Shown: positions 8,849 to 18,178, counted from the stretch's first letter. The stretch: 64,000 nucleotides of DNA from Prevotella sp. (GCA_017623655.1 JAGAON010000008.1:1-64000); one strand, 5' to 3'. The notes: a model not told the origin generated them from the letters alone. Numbers and translations: made by a program.

Positions 8849-10723
8849 ATGACAAGTCTCGAACTTCTATCGCCCGCCCGCAATCTGGAATGCGGCATCT
8901 GCGCCATAGACCATGGGGCAGACGCCGTATATATAGGTGCCAGCAAGTTTGGCGCACGGGCTGCCGCAGGCAACAGCATAGAGGACATCACCACATTGTG
9001 CCGATACGCCCATCAGTTCGGGGCGAAGGTGTATGTAACGGTAAACACCGTCATCTATGACAACGAGATGCACGAGACGGTGGAACTTGTCAGGCAGATA
9101 GAGAAAGCCGGAGCGGATGCCATACTGTTGCAAGATATGGGACTGCTGGAAGAACTGAGGCACAACGGCATTGGCATCACCATACACGCCTCAACCCAGA
9201 CAGACAACCGCACGGCGGACAAGGTACGGTGGCTGGCGAGTTTGGGAATGAGAAGAGTAGTCTTGGCACGGGAACTGAGCGTTGAAGAAATTGCGGAGAT
9301 ACACCGTGCCGTGCCTGAGGTAGAGCTGGAAGTCTTCGTACACGGAGCACTGTGCGTAAGCTACAGCGGACAATGCTACGCCTCCCAGCTATGCTTCAAC
9401 CGTTCCGCCAACAGAGGAGAATGCGCACAATTCTGCCGAATGACATTCGACCTTATCGATGCCGACGGCAAGGAGATAGAACGTTCACGCCACCTACTGT
9501 CGTTGCGGGACATGGCACAGATAGACAACATGGAGCGTCTTGCCGATGCGGGAGCCGTGTCGTTCAAGATAGAAGGCCGCCTGAAAAACACGGACTACGT
9601 AAAGAATGTCACGGCGGCATACAGCGAACGCCTTAACGACATCTGCAAGAGGAATCCGCAGAAGTTCCGCCGCGCCTCAATGGGGCGGTGCACATACACT
9701 TTCACACCAAACATCCAAAAGAGTTTCAACAGAGGCTTCACCACATACTTCGCCGACGGCAGGCAAGCCCCCCTTGCATCCATAGATACCCCGAAGGCAT
9801 TGGGTGAGCACGTCGGCAGGGTGAAGGAGATACGCGGTAACTCATTCAACGTTTCCTCTACCACGGCATTCAGCAACGGCGACGGCCTTTGCTTCTTCGA
9901 CAAAAGCAGGCAACTCATAGGCTTGCGTGTCAACAAGGCCGAAGGCAACAGGCTCTATCCGCTGTCCATGCCCAAGGGACTGCTGCCCGGAACCACGCTC
10001 TACCGCAACCACGACCATGCTTTTGAGACACTGCTTTCAAAGCCTTCATCATCCCGCAGGGTAAGCATAGACATGACGCTGCACATCACCGACGGCTCAT
10101 TGATATTGGACATCACCGATGAGCACGGACATACACGCACCGCCACGATGCCCTACGAACCGCAGACGGCAATGAAGCCGCAAGAGGAAAACATAAGGAA
10201 ACAACTTGCAAAGCTGGGAGCCACGATATACACTCCACGCAACATCAGCATCATCAGCGACGTGGAGCGCCCCTTCATCTCCAACAGTCTCCTGTCGGAA
10301 CTAAGGAGAAAGGCCGTAGAAACATCCCCACTCACAAGCCAAAGCGTAAACACCCGCATTGCCGAAACGAAAGCAAACAGTGGCATACACATAGACAACG
10401 CTCCCCTGCCCTACCTCTACAATGCCGCCAACCAAAAAGCGCAGGCTTTCTACGACGGCATGGGCATAAAGGCAACAGCTTTTGAAACATCAGGCAAATC
10501 ATCAACATCAGGCAACGGGCGCACACTGATCATGCAGTGCCGGTACTGCATCAAGGCAGAACTCGGACTTTGCGCCAAACGTGACAATAACACATCAGAC
10601 AAGCCATCCCGCCCCGCCACCTTACGATGGAAAGAACCACTGACCCTGCGGCTCGTCCCGGGAGGCCGGACATTCACATTACGGTTCAACTGTAACAAAT
10701 GCGAAATGGAGATACTTACATGA
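8849..10723 (+). CDS. U32 family peptidase / RNA-hydroxylation-type protein
   Basis: The 624-residue protein opens with the U32 barrel (ELLSPARNLECGICAIDHGADAVYIGA) and carries the family signature EVFVHGALCVSYSGQCYASQ followed by CFNRSANRGECAQFCR, with the conserved Cys residues that bind an iron-sulfur cluster in RlhA/TrhP-type relatives. The second half is the extended C-terminal region, with late Cys clusters CRYCIKAELGLC and CNKC. Family members are annotated as collagenases, but several bacterial ones are tRNA or 23S rRNA hydroxylation factors; the latter fits better beside rsmE. It starts 11 bases after the permease. Confidence 0.9.
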   Translation: MTSLELLSPARNLECGICAIDHGADAVYIGASKFGARAAAGNSIEDITTLCRYAHQFGAKVYVTVNTVIYDNEMHETVELVRQIEKAGADAILLQDMGLLEELRHNGIGITIHASTQTDNRTADKVRWLASLGMRRVVLARELSVEEIAEIHRAVPEVELEVFVHGALCVSYSGQCYASQLCFNRSANRGECAQFCRMTFDLIDADGKEIERSRHLLSLRDMAQIDNMERLADAGAVSFKIEGRLKNTDYVKNVTAAYSERLNDICKRNPQKFRRASMGRCTYTFTPNIQKSFNRGFTTYFADGRQAPLASIDTPKALGEHVGRVKEIRGNSFNVSSTTAFSNGDGLCFFDKSRQLIGLRVNKAEGNRLYPLSMPKGLLPGTTLYRNHDHAFETLLSKPSSSRRVSIDMTLHITDGSLILDITDEHGHTRTATMPYEPQTAMKPQEENIRKQLAKLGATIYTPRNISIISDVERPFISNSLLSELRRKAVETSPLTSQSVNTRIAETKANSGIHIDNAPLPYLYNAANQKAQAFYDGMGIKATAFETSGKSSTSGNGRTLIMQCRYCIKAELGLCAKRDNNTSDKPSRPATLRWKEPLTLRLVPGGRTFTLRFNCNKCEMEILT

Positions 10724-11718
10724 GAAAACTGATCTACATACTCACGGCGGCACTCCTGTCAACAACGCTTGCCGCCTGCTACAACGGCAACAAGTCCGAC
10801 GACAGTGACTCATGCACCATACATGACAGTCTGGCCGTCTGCGACACCATGCAGTCCTACCCCCCACGCCATTACGGCATAGGGTACAACTTCATCGTAC
10901 ACAGTGACTCCATAATGCTGATAGAACAACAGCCGGAAGAACACATATCACTACTCGTCACCGACACCTTCCATATAAGGCATGACACACACATAGCCGT
11001 CACCGACATACGCGTCCTGCCGCAAGACAGCATCGACTCCGTATGGGTACAGATAGTATCAGAGACAGGACAGACCGGGTGGACACAGGAGTCGGGACTG
11101 CTGCCCAACGTCGTGCCCACCGACCCCATCTCACAGTTCATAATGATGTTCAGCGACACCCACGTCCTGCTGGCACTGATCATCGCCTGCCTCATAACAG
11201 TGGCATACATCATCAGGCTGGTGCAACGCCGCCAGGCACCGTTGGTACACTTCCGCGACATCCCCAGCTTCTACCCCACCCTGCTCTGCATCACCGTAGC
11301 GGCATCCGCCACCTTCTACGCCTCACTGCAAATGTTCGGGGCAGACATCTGGCAGCACTTCTACTATCACCCCTCACTCAACCCCTTCGCCATGCCACCC
11401 ATACTCAGCATCTTCATCTCCAGCGTATGGGCAATGCTCATCATAGGCATAGCAGCCGTAGAAGACACCCGCCACCACCTCAACTTCGAAGATGCCGTGC
11501 TGTACCTCTCCGGACTTACAGGATTCTGTGCGGTGATATACATCATATTCTCCATAAGCACACTTTATTACATAGGCTACCCGCTGTTAGTGGCGTACTG
11601 CTGGTTCGCCGTAACACGCTACCTGCGCCATTTCAGCCGACGCTACATCTGCGGCAACTGCGGCAGACGCATAAGGCGCAAAGGCATCTGCCCACATTGC
11701 GGGGCAGAGAACGAATAA
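10720..11718 (+). CDS. Membrane protein with SH3-like region and C-terminal zinc ribbon
   Basis: The ATG at 10720 overlaps the U32 stop codon (ATGA), implying translational coupling. The 332-residue product has a signal or anchor ending LAACYN (possible lipobox) and an SH3-like periplasmic stretch (VWVQIVSETGQTGWTQESG). Four or five hydrophobic helices (about 145-310) follow, and the C-terminus is a zinc ribbon, CGNCGRRIRRKGICPHCG. The first two Cys pairs are intact. The function is unknown. Codon third positions are unusually rich in C on this strand, a trend that continues into the next gene. Confidence 0.78.
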   Translation: MRKLIYILTAALLSTTLAACYNGNKSDDSDSCTIHDSLAVCDTMQSYPPRHYGIGYNFIVHSDSIMLIEQQPEEHISLLVTDTFHIRHDTHIAVTDIRVLPQDSIDSVWVQIVSETGQTGWTQESGLLPNVVPTDPISQFIMMFSDTHVLLALIIACLITVAYIIRLVQRRQAPLVHFRDIPSFYPTLLCITVAASATFYASLQMFGADIWQHFYYHPSLNPFAMPPILSIFISSVWAMLIIGIAAVEDTRHHLNFEDAVLYLSGLTGFCAVIYIIFSISTLYYIGYPLLVAYCWFAVTRYLRHFSRRYICGNCGRRIRRKGICPHCGAENE

Positions 11719-11726
11719 GAATGAGA

Positions 11727-11912
11727 GTGCGTCAAAATGAAGTAAACAGGAGTTATCGCTCCGCTTAGGAGTTACAGGAAGTTAGCGGACAAATGTCCGG
11801 CTGATATTGGTGAGACGCTGTAATACATCTTCTATACTGTTGTCCGCTAACTTCATACGGCACAAGCCGCATAACTTCCGTTAACTCCCGCTAACTTCCA
11901 CATTTTGACACA
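11727..11912. repeat. Family F composite inverted repeat, copy 1
   Basis: The unit is bounded by GTGCGTCAAAATG (11727-11739) and its near inverse CATTTTGACACAC (11900-11912). Inside it, GAAGTTAGCGGACAA (11778-11792) is inverted at TTGTCCGCTAACTTC (11840-11854). Further GTTA/CTTCC words recur between the arms. A second copy lies at 27209-27428. No ORF is present, so this is a MITE-like or structural element. Confidence 0.7.
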
Positions 11913-11917
11913 CCCCC

Positions 11918-11933
11918 ATAAATTATAAATTGT
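11918..11933 (+). repeat. Left AT-rich inverted repeat flanking the C11 gene
   Basis: ATAAATTATAAATTGT is the exact inverse complement of the 16 bases at 13221-13236, so the clostripain-like gene sits between perfect inverted repeats. The words are low complexity, which weakens the case for a mobile cassette. Confidence 0.5.
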
Positions 11934-11952
11934 AAATTATACATTATACATC

Positions 11953-13209
11953 ATGCCCAAATACCTCATCCTGCTCCTCACCCTCGTCCTGTGCTGCCAC
12001 TCCTGCACATCCGGCGAAGACTTCCCCCAAGACAACGGAGAAGAACAACACCTCACACCCGGACGCAGAACCATCATAGCCTACATCAGCGGCGACAACA
12101 ACCTCAGCCCATCCCTCTCGTCAGACATCAGCGAGATGACAGAAGGCTCCACGCAAATGCCCGACGACTGCCGCCTGCTCGTCTTCGCCGACCTCAACAA
12201 CCAGCCCCCCTACATCGCACACATCCTGGGCGGCAAGATGACAAAAGTAAAGGAATACCCCCGTGACTTCTATGCCACCTCCCCCGACAGCATGCTGAGC
12301 GCCTACCAGTGGATAATAGACCATTACCCCTCAACCGAATACGCCACCATAATAGAAGGCCACGGCAGCGGACCCATCATAGAGAAAGACACCGTCGCAA
12401 CCAGCCTCCTCACCCTCCACGCCTACGGCACCGACGCCACAGGCGAAGACCCCGCCACATCCACCCCGAAATGGATGAACCTCCCCTCCATGTCCGCCGT
12501 ATTCGGCAACCTCAAAGACCACAACGGCAACAAGCTACGCTTCTCATACATCTTCTTCGACTGCTGCTGCTGCCAGTCCGTGGAAACAGCCTACGAACTA
12601 CGCCACGCCACCCGGTACATCATAGCCCCCGTATCAGAAACACCCGGCAACGGAGCCGACTACAAGACCATGCTGCCCGCCCTGTGCGCCGACACCGAAA
12701 GCGCAGCCAAGAACATCGTCAGCGCCTACGCCTCGCAAAGCAGGCTCTGCATATCCGCCATAAGGACAGACGGGCTGGAAGCCCTCTGCCAAGCCACAAG
12801 AAAAGCCCTACTGACCATCCCCCGCACTGACCGTCCGCTCACACTGGAAAGAAAACACTGCATATACTACTACCGCACAAAATCCACACCCGTGCTGCAC
12901 GACATGAAACACATCATGAAACTCAACCTCAGCCCGGAAGAATACACCCGGTGGCTGCCATACCTTGAAAACGTCGTGGTCAGCAGACACCTCCCCCCAC
13001 CTGACGGTACAGCCGACCCGTGGGTCACCGCCCTCAACATCAACTTCCCCCTCTTCCGTGACAACCTCACCCCCGACAACTACGGCGGAATAAGCATGAT
13101 AGCCCCAAGCGACGCCTACGACTACGCCGGCAGCGACATCAACACAACCCTCTTCCAACTCCGGTGGAGCAACGCCGCAGGATGGAACGCCTTAGGATGG
13201 ACAGAATAA
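11953..13209 (+). CDS. Clostripain-family (C11) cysteine peptidase lipoprotein
   Basis: The protein (418 residues) starts with a lipoprotein signal ending CCHSC, then TIIAYISGDNNLSPSLSSDI, the typical first strand of C11 peptidases. The catalytic dyad is visible: His137 in IEGHGSG and Cys205 in the FFDCCCCQSVETAYEL segment, aligned with the FDAC motif of clostripain. The run of four Cys is unusual. C11 enzymes cleave after Arg or Lys, often after self-processing, and commensal Bacteroidales use secreted ones on host or competitor proteins. The gene has extreme C-ending codon use and is isolated between repeats. Confidence 0.9.
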   Translation: MPKYLILLLTLVLCCHSCTSGEDFPQDNGEEQHLTPGRRTIIAYISGDNNLSPSLSSDISEMTEGSTQMPDDCRLLVFADLNNQPPYIAHILGGKMTKVKEYPRDFYATSPDSMLSAYQWIIDHYPSTEYATIIEGHGSGPIIEKDTVATSLLTLHAYGTDATGEDPATSTPKWMNLPSMSAVFGNLKDHNGNKLRFSYIFFDCCCCQSVETAYELRHATRYIIAPVSETPGNGADYKTMLPALCADTESAAKNIVSAYASQSRLCISAIRTDGLEALCQATRKALLTIPRTDRPLTLERKHCIYYYRTKSTPVLHDMKHIMKLNLSPEEYTRWLPYLENVVVSRHLPPPDGTADPWVTALNINFPLFRDNLTPDNYGGISMIAPSDAYDYAGSDINTTLFQLRWSNAAGWNALGWTE

Positions 13210-13220
13210 ACGCATTATGC

Positions 13221-13236
13221 ACAATTTATAATTTAT
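13221..13236 (-). repeat. Right AT-rich inverted repeat flanking the C11 gene
   Basis: ACAATTTATAATTTAT is the exact inverse complement of 11918-11933. Confidence 0.5.
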
Positions 13237-13263
13237 AATTATTAATTGTTAATTACAACCGAC

Positions 13264-13494
13264 ATGAACAGAAACGAACAATGGGACGCAAGATATAAGG
13301 AAGCGTGGCAATTCGTGGAAACCAACCGCCGCGGTCCCTCACGACACCACATCGAGGAGCACCAGCTCCTCAACTGGATGAAGTTCAACAGAAAATCAGT
13401 CAACAAGGGCACCATGCCCGCGGAAAGAAAAGAGAAGTTCCAAAAACTCACGGACTTCATACACTCCTTCCATAAGATAAACCAATACATCTGA
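13264..13494 (+). CDS. Small helicase-associated-domain protein
   Basis: This 76-residue protein has the spacing of a single helicase-associated (HA) repeat: WDARYKEAWQFVETN, then LLNWMKFNRKSVNKG, then ERKEKFQKLTDFI. HA repeats are small helical nucleic-acid-binding modules, often tandem at the ends of superfamily-2 helicases in Bacteroidetes mobile regions. A free-standing copy suggests either a small DNA-binding protein or a leftover of a larger gene. The start at 13264 is chosen over the upstream in-frame start at 13246 because conservation begins there. Confidence 0.65.
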   Translation: MNRNEQWDARYKEAWQFVETNRRGPSRHHIEEHQLLNWMKFNRKSVNKGTMPAERKEKFQKLTDFIHSFHKINQYI

Positions 13495-13569
13495 TTATTG
13501 CGCTTCGCATAATGCCAAGGCAGAGGAATACGCAAGCGGAACAAAAAGGACGGTATTAAAGTAAAAAGT

Positions 13570-13628
13570 AAAAGCATGCCGATTACACTGTGAAAGCAAC
13601 CTTTTCACAGTGTAATCGGCATGCTTTT
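13570..13628. repeat. Family A palindrome, variant copy with perfect stem
   Basis: A 26-bp perfect stem beginning AAAAGCATGCCGATTACA closes on a 7-base loop. Compared with the other family A copies (AAAAGGGTGCTGATTACA), the differences on the left arm are matched by complementary differences on the right arm. It lies 75 bases after the HA-domain gene. Confidence 0.85.
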
Positions 13629-13669
13629 GTTATGCAATCAGCCCTCTTTTACCATTCTGATACACAGCA

Positions 13670-13948
13670 GTGTTTCCTCTAATGACCGATTTGGATAAGT
13701 GTGACAAATTCTCTGTTCGATATGGTGTTATTGCCAAGCATTTTGGGAAAGATAAAGAACACACTTTCCCACAAGAGATACGGGAACGTTTGCCGGAAGC
13801 ATTGCTCAATCCCTTTGCTATCACAAAATATTATGAAGATACTAAAAAGCAAACTCCTGCAAATCCTTACACTCTGCACAATGAGCATAGCCTTGTTCCT
13901 GTTCTTTCTCTACATCAAAAGGTAGAATGTGGGCATATTGTCTTGTAG
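13670..13948 (+). pseudogene. Probable remnant of a phage-type nuclease/toxin domain protein
   Basis: The readable stretch (VRYGVIAKHFGKDKEHTFPQ, then ERLPEALLNPFAITKYYED) resembles the MuF/barnase-EndoU-like nuclease domains at the ends of phage and polyvalent proteins, where lines such as lpeaLanPiaI are typical. There is no normal start, upstream domain or intact C-terminus, so it looks like a decayed fragment in an AT-rich region. The family assignment is tentative. Confidence 0.4.
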
Positions 13949-14698
13949 TTTATAATATCCTTATATGAATTACATAGTATTTCTATTAATTACGATAATA
14001 GTACAACATTCTCCGAACATGAATATAAATGAAATATTTTGTTTCAACGATCTCTTTTTTCCCAAACAAGAATAAAGACAAATTTAGAATTTTACAAGTA
14101 GATGACCATAATAAATTGTAATTGCAACATTTATCGTTTTCTTTTATGTCAGAAACAATAAATCTTTTTCCTTGGCATTTTCTTATTTCTAAATGCTTTA
14201 TACGTACCTTAATTTTCATACCTTATAATTTATGCGTATTCCGGCGATATACGTTCACCGAATCCGATAACATCATTCGCTCGGTTGGTAATCTTCTTTA
14301 TCGGCGGTAAATTTAGTACTTTTTGGGGAGACTATCGATAGCAAGCAAGAATCTTTTCGTTTTATTCACAAATCTGTCGAGAAAGTCATGAATATTTAAC
14401 ATAGTAGCGATACTACAAAATAAAACAACATCGCTAACCACTAAATAATCATTGTGATAGACTAATGCTAAATATACAATTCGTAATATATCTTTATTGT
14501 ATTCCATGCTTCGAAACAGAGAGAGACTTGGAAGGTCTATCTGGCTAGGCTTTGGCGGAAACAGTAGTCTTGCCTGTCTGACACCATGAAAGACAAATTA
14601 CAAGTTGACTCTATCTTTTTCGTGAACAAGCCCAATCGTGCGCATAAACCATAAAACAAATCGTTTTTCTCTGTTTTCAACAAAAAAACGGCAAAAAA
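13949..14698. other. AT-rich gap with no secure gene
   Basis: Several short frames exist on both strands (for example minus 14507-14313 and plus 14122-14310), but none has recognisable domains, signal peptides or a promoter-leader layout. A GC-richer island at about 14515-14610 stands out and could be a small RNA or a gene remnant. The rest is probably decayed foreign DNA. Confidence 0.45.
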
Positions 14699-14700
14699 TT

Positions 14701-14730
14701 TTGTGGTTCAAAAACTAATCCTTACCTTTG
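14701..14730 (+). promoter_or_regulatory. Promoter of the glycogen operon
   Basis: TACCTTTG at 14723-14730 is preceded by TTG at 14701-14703 with 19 bases between, a near-ideal Bacteroidetes promoter. The leader before the GDE start is about 140 nt. Confidence 0.85.
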
Positions 14731-14876
14731 CAAAACAGACAAACAAATTGACTTTAATCAAAAAAGTCATACCTGAATCTAAAAAAAAGTCCCGGCTTCC
14801 GCAAAGGGAAAGGCAAAAGGCGCAGATGAAACGGCGAAGGGACGGAATGCAATAAAAAACCTTAAACGAAATATCT

Positions 14877-16817
14877 ATGAGTTATCTGAAATTTGAAAGG
14901 GCTCTTATGACCAACTTGCAGGAATCTCTGAGGAAGGAGGTGCTGCGCACCAGCAGGTCGGGGGCTTACAGTTCAAGTACCGTGGTGGATTGCAACACGC
15001 GCAAATACCACGGTTTGCTCGTTGTGCCGGTTCCGGGCATTGACGGTGAGAATCATGTGCTGTTGTCGTCGCTGGACGTTTCCGTGGTGCAGCACGGGGC
15101 GGAGTTCAACCTCGGGCTGCACTTGTACCAAGGTGGCGTGTGCAGCCCCAACGGGCACAAGTACATCCGCGAGTTCAGCTGCGACAAGGTTCCCACGACG
15201 ATATACAGGGTTGGAGGGGTGTTGCTGCGCAAGGAGACGATTTTCCAAACGTACAACGACCGGGTGATGATACGTTACACCATTGAGGACGCGCACTCGC
15301 CGGTCACGCTGCGCCTGAAGCCGTTCCTCGCGTTCAGGCGTGCGGACAGCATGACGCACGAGAACTTTCAGGCCATGCGGGATTACAAGAAGGTGAGCGG
15401 GGGTATCAGCACGACGATGTACTCCAACTACCCGAGGCTGTATATGCAGCTTTCCAAGAAGAACGAGTTTGTGTTCCGCCCCGACTGGTACAAGGGGCTG
15501 GAATACTACAAGGAGGCTGACCGCGGATATGAAAGCATTGAGGACCTGTATGTCCCGGGATATTTCGAGGTGCAGTGCAAGAAGGGTGACGAGATTGTCT
15601 TCGCCGCGTCTTTGGAGGAGACGAAGCCGAGCACGCTGAAAAAGACGTTCGAGCAGGAGGTGGAGGTGCGCAAGCCGCGCGACAACTTCTACAACGCGCT
15701 TGTGGCGGCGGCTCACCAGTTCCACTTCAAGAAAGACGGGGAGCGGTATCTGCTGGCGGGTTATCCTTGGTTCAAGGTGCGTGCGCGTGACACGTTTATT
15801 TCCCTGCCGGGACTGACACTCGCCATTGACGAGATGGAGTATTTCCACACGGTGATGCAGACGGCGCTGAAGGGGCTTTATGAGTTCATGGACGGCAAGC
15901 CGCTCACGGTGGATATTCACGAGATAGAGCAGCCGGACGTTGTGCTGTGGGCTGTGTGGGCCATACAGCAGTATGCCAAGAAAGCAGGTATGGAACAGGC
16001 ACGGAAGGAGTACGGGAAGGTTGTCGCTGACATTATGAGATACATCCTGAGCGGCAGGCATATCAACCTCACGCTGAGGGAGAACGGACTGTTGCACACC
16101 GAGGGGCGTGACCGGCCGATGACGTGGATGAACAGCATGGCGGGTGGAAAGCCCGTCGTTCCGCGTACTGGATATGTGGTGGAGATTAACGCATTGTGGT
16201 ACAACGCGCTCAGATTCTGCGCAGAACTGGCGGGCGTGGCGAAGGACACGGACACCATGACCGACATGGAAGAGCGTGCCGCATTGGCAAAGGTGTCTTT
16301 CCAAAAGGTGTTCGTGACGGAAGCGGGGTATCTGCTGGACTATGTGGAAGAGGGCATTGTGGATCTGAACGTAAGGCCCAACATGATTTTCGCCGTGGCA
16401 TTGGACTACTCTCCTCTGGACACCCCGCAGCAGAAGAGTGTGCTTGACTTCTGCACCCGCGAGTTGCTGACGCCCAAGGGGCTGCGCACGCTGTCGCCGA
16501 AGAGCGGCGGTTACAACCCGATGTACGTCGGTCCGCAGACGAAACGCGATTACGCTTACCACAACGGCACGGCATGGCCATGGCTGGGCGGATTCTATAT
16601 GGAGGCCAGCCTGAAAGTGTTCAAGCGTTCAAGGCTGAGCTTCGTACAGCGGCAGATGGTGGGTTACGAGGACGAGATGATGTATCATGCCACCGGCACC
16701 ATATCGGAACTGTTCGACGGTAATCCTCCGTTCCACGGCCGTGGAGCCATGGCGTTCGCGATGAATGTGGCGGAAGTGTTACGTTCCATGAAAATCATTG
16801 ACCAATACAAGGAGTAG
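14877..16817 (+). CDS. Glycogen debranching enzyme (GDE family)
   Basis: The 646-residue protein has the GDE_N all-beta domain (about 15-250; TSRSGAYSSSTVVDCNTRKY, HGLLVVPVP) and an (alpha/alpha)6 catalytic barrel (about 280-640; YPWFKVRARDTFISLPGL, HNGTAWPWLGGFYMEA). The family provides amylo-alpha-1,6-glucosidase activity that removes branch stubs from glycogen. It has its own promoter and heads a three-gene cluster with a GT4 enzyme and a GH57 enzyme, an arrangement common in Bacteroidales. Its codons end in G much more often than those of neighbouring genes. Confidence 0.93.
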   Translation: MSYLKFERALMTNLQESLRKEVLRTSRSGAYSSSTVVDCNTRKYHGLLVVPVPGIDGENHVLLSSLDVSVVQHGAEFNLGLHLYQGGVCSPNGHKYIREFSCDKVPTTIYRVGGVLLRKETIFQTYNDRVMIRYTIEDAHSPVTLRLKPFLAFRRADSMTHENFQAMRDYKKVSGGISTTMYSNYPRLYMQLSKKNEFVFRPDWYKGLEYYKEADRGYESIEDLYVPGYFEVQCKKGDEIVFAASLEETKPSTLKKTFEQEVEVRKPRDNFYNALVAAAHQFHFKKDGERYLLAGYPWFKVRARDTFISLPGLTLAIDEMEYFHTVMQTALKGLYEFMDGKPLTVDIHEIEQPDVVLWAVWAIQQYAKKAGMEQARKEYGKVVADIMRYILSGRHINLTLRENGLLHTEGRDRPMTWMNSMAGGKPVVPRTGYVVEINALWYNALRFCAELAGVAKDTDTMTDMEERAALAKVSFQKVFVTEAGYLLDYVEEGIVDLNVRPNMIFAVALDYSPLDTPQQKSVLDFCTRELLTPKGLRTLSPKSGGYNPMYVGPQTKRDYAYHNGTAWPWLGGFYMEASLKVFKRSRLSFVQRQMVGYEDEMMYHATGTISELFDGNPPFHGRGAMAFAMNVAEVLRSMKIIDQYKE

Positions 16818-16876
16818 GAATCGTTGGAAAACACGTACTACAACAAAAACCATCAAACAATAAAAAGAGCCTAATA

Positions 16877-18178
16877 ATGAAAGTATTAATGTTCGGATGG
16901 GAATTCCCTCCTAAAATATACGGCGGCCTCGCCGTCGCTTCATACGGCATAACGAAAGGTTTGTCCATACAGGGTGACGTGGAGACGACATTCTGTATGC
17001 CTCGCCCTGTGGGACAAGAGGAGCAATTCCTGAAAATAATAAACATGAGTCAAGTGCCCATTGCATGGCGCGACGTTAACTATGATAATATAAAAGACCG
17101 GTTTGTCGGCCACACGGCGGAGGACTATTACCGTTTCCGTGACCATATCTATGCCGACTTCAACTATTTGCAGGGGCTGGACGACCTTGGCTGCATGGGC
17201 TTTGCGGGCGGTTATCCAGGCAACCTGCACGACGAGATAAACAATTTCTCCATCATCGCCGGCGTGCTGGCACGCTCCGAGCAGTTTGACATCATACACG
17301 CCCACGACTGGCTCACCTATCCTGCCGGGGTACACGCCAAGATGGTCAGCGGCAAACCGCTCTGCATACACGTTCATGCGACGGACTTTGACCGCTCGCG
17401 CGGCAAGGTGAACCCGACGGTATATTCCATAGAGAAGAACGGCATGGACTATGCGGACTGCATCATGTGCGTATCGGAATTGACAAGACATACGGTGATA
17501 AACCAGTATCATCAGGATCCGCGCAAGTGCGTGGCCATGCACAATGCGGTGTATCCGTTGTCGGAAGAGTACCGCAACATCCAGCCGCACAAGATTCCCA
17601 ACGAGAAAGTGGTCACCTATCTCGGACGCATCACCATGCAGAAAGGTCCCGAGTACTTCATAGAAGCGGCGAAACTGGTACTCCAACGCACACAGAACAT
17701 CAGGTTCTGCTTTGCAGGCTCCGGCGACATGATGGCCGCCATGATAGAGTTGGCGGCGGCATACGGTATAGCCGACAAGTGCCACTTCCCCGGTTTCCAG
17801 CGCGGCAGGCAGGTGTATGAGTGCTACAAGAACTCCGACGTCTTCGTCATGCCGTCCGTATCAGAGCCTTTCGGCATAGCTCCTTTGGAGGCGATGCAAT
17901 GCGGATGCCCGTCCATCATATCCAAGCAGTCAGGCTGCGGAGAGATTCTCACCAATGTGCTGAAAGTGGATTACTGGGACATTCACGCCATGGCGGACGC
18001 CATTTACTCTATATGCACTAACCAGGCGCTCCATGACTACCTTGCTGAAGAAGGCATGAAGGAGGTTGACGGCATCACTTGGGAGAAGGTCGGGCTGCGC
18101 ATACGCCAGTGTTATGACCAGTTGCTCGGCCAAGGGTATTTCAACAACGAGGAGTATCTGGCCCACTATATCAAGTAA
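16877..18178 (+). CDS. GT4 glycosyltransferase, probable glycogen synthase
   Basis: The 433-residue GT-B protein opens with MKVLMFGWEFPPKIYGGLA, the nucleotide-sugar loop typical of glycogen synthase-like GT4 enzymes. It also has IIHAHDWLTYPAG and the C-terminal donor-binding region PSVSEPFGIAPLEAMQCG containing the E-x7-E pair. Placement between a debranching enzyme and a GH57 enzyme supports alpha-glucan synthesis rather than capsule or LPS work. It starts 59 bases after the GDE gene and probably shares its transcript. Confidence 0.9.
   Translation: MKVLMFGWEFPPKIYGGLAVASYGITKGLSIQGDVETTFCMPRPVGQEEQFLKIINMSQVPIAWRDVNYDNIKDRFVGHTAEDYYRFRDHIYADFNYLQGLDDLGCMGFAGGYPGNLHDEINNFSIIAGVLARSEQFDIIHAHDWLTYPAGVHAKMVSGKPLCIHVHATDFDRSRGKVNPTVYSIEKNGMDYADCIMCVSELTRHTVINQYHQDPRKCVAMHNAVYPLSEEYRNIQPHKIPNEKVVTYLGRITMQKGPEYFIEAAKLVLQRTQNIRFCFAGSGDMMAAMIELAAAYGIADKCHFPGFQRGRQVYECYKNSDVFVMPSVSEPFGIAPLEAMQCGCPSIISKQSGCGEILTNVLKVDYWDIHAMADAIYSICTNQALHDYLAEEGMKEVDGITWEKVGLRIRQCYDQLLGQGYFNNEEYLAHYIK

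Noticed and set aside
14313-14507. 64-residue minus-strand frame in the AT-rich gap
   Set aside because: No promoter box, domain or homology recognised; left as part of the unassigned gap.
14973-16562. 529-residue open frame on the minus strand
   Set aside because: It mirrors the GDE gene, whose domains are clear; the frame is rich in His, Arg and Leu as expected from the antisense of a GC-rich gene.
16940-17785. 281-residue minus-strand frame
   Set aside because: It is the shadow of the GT4 gene.
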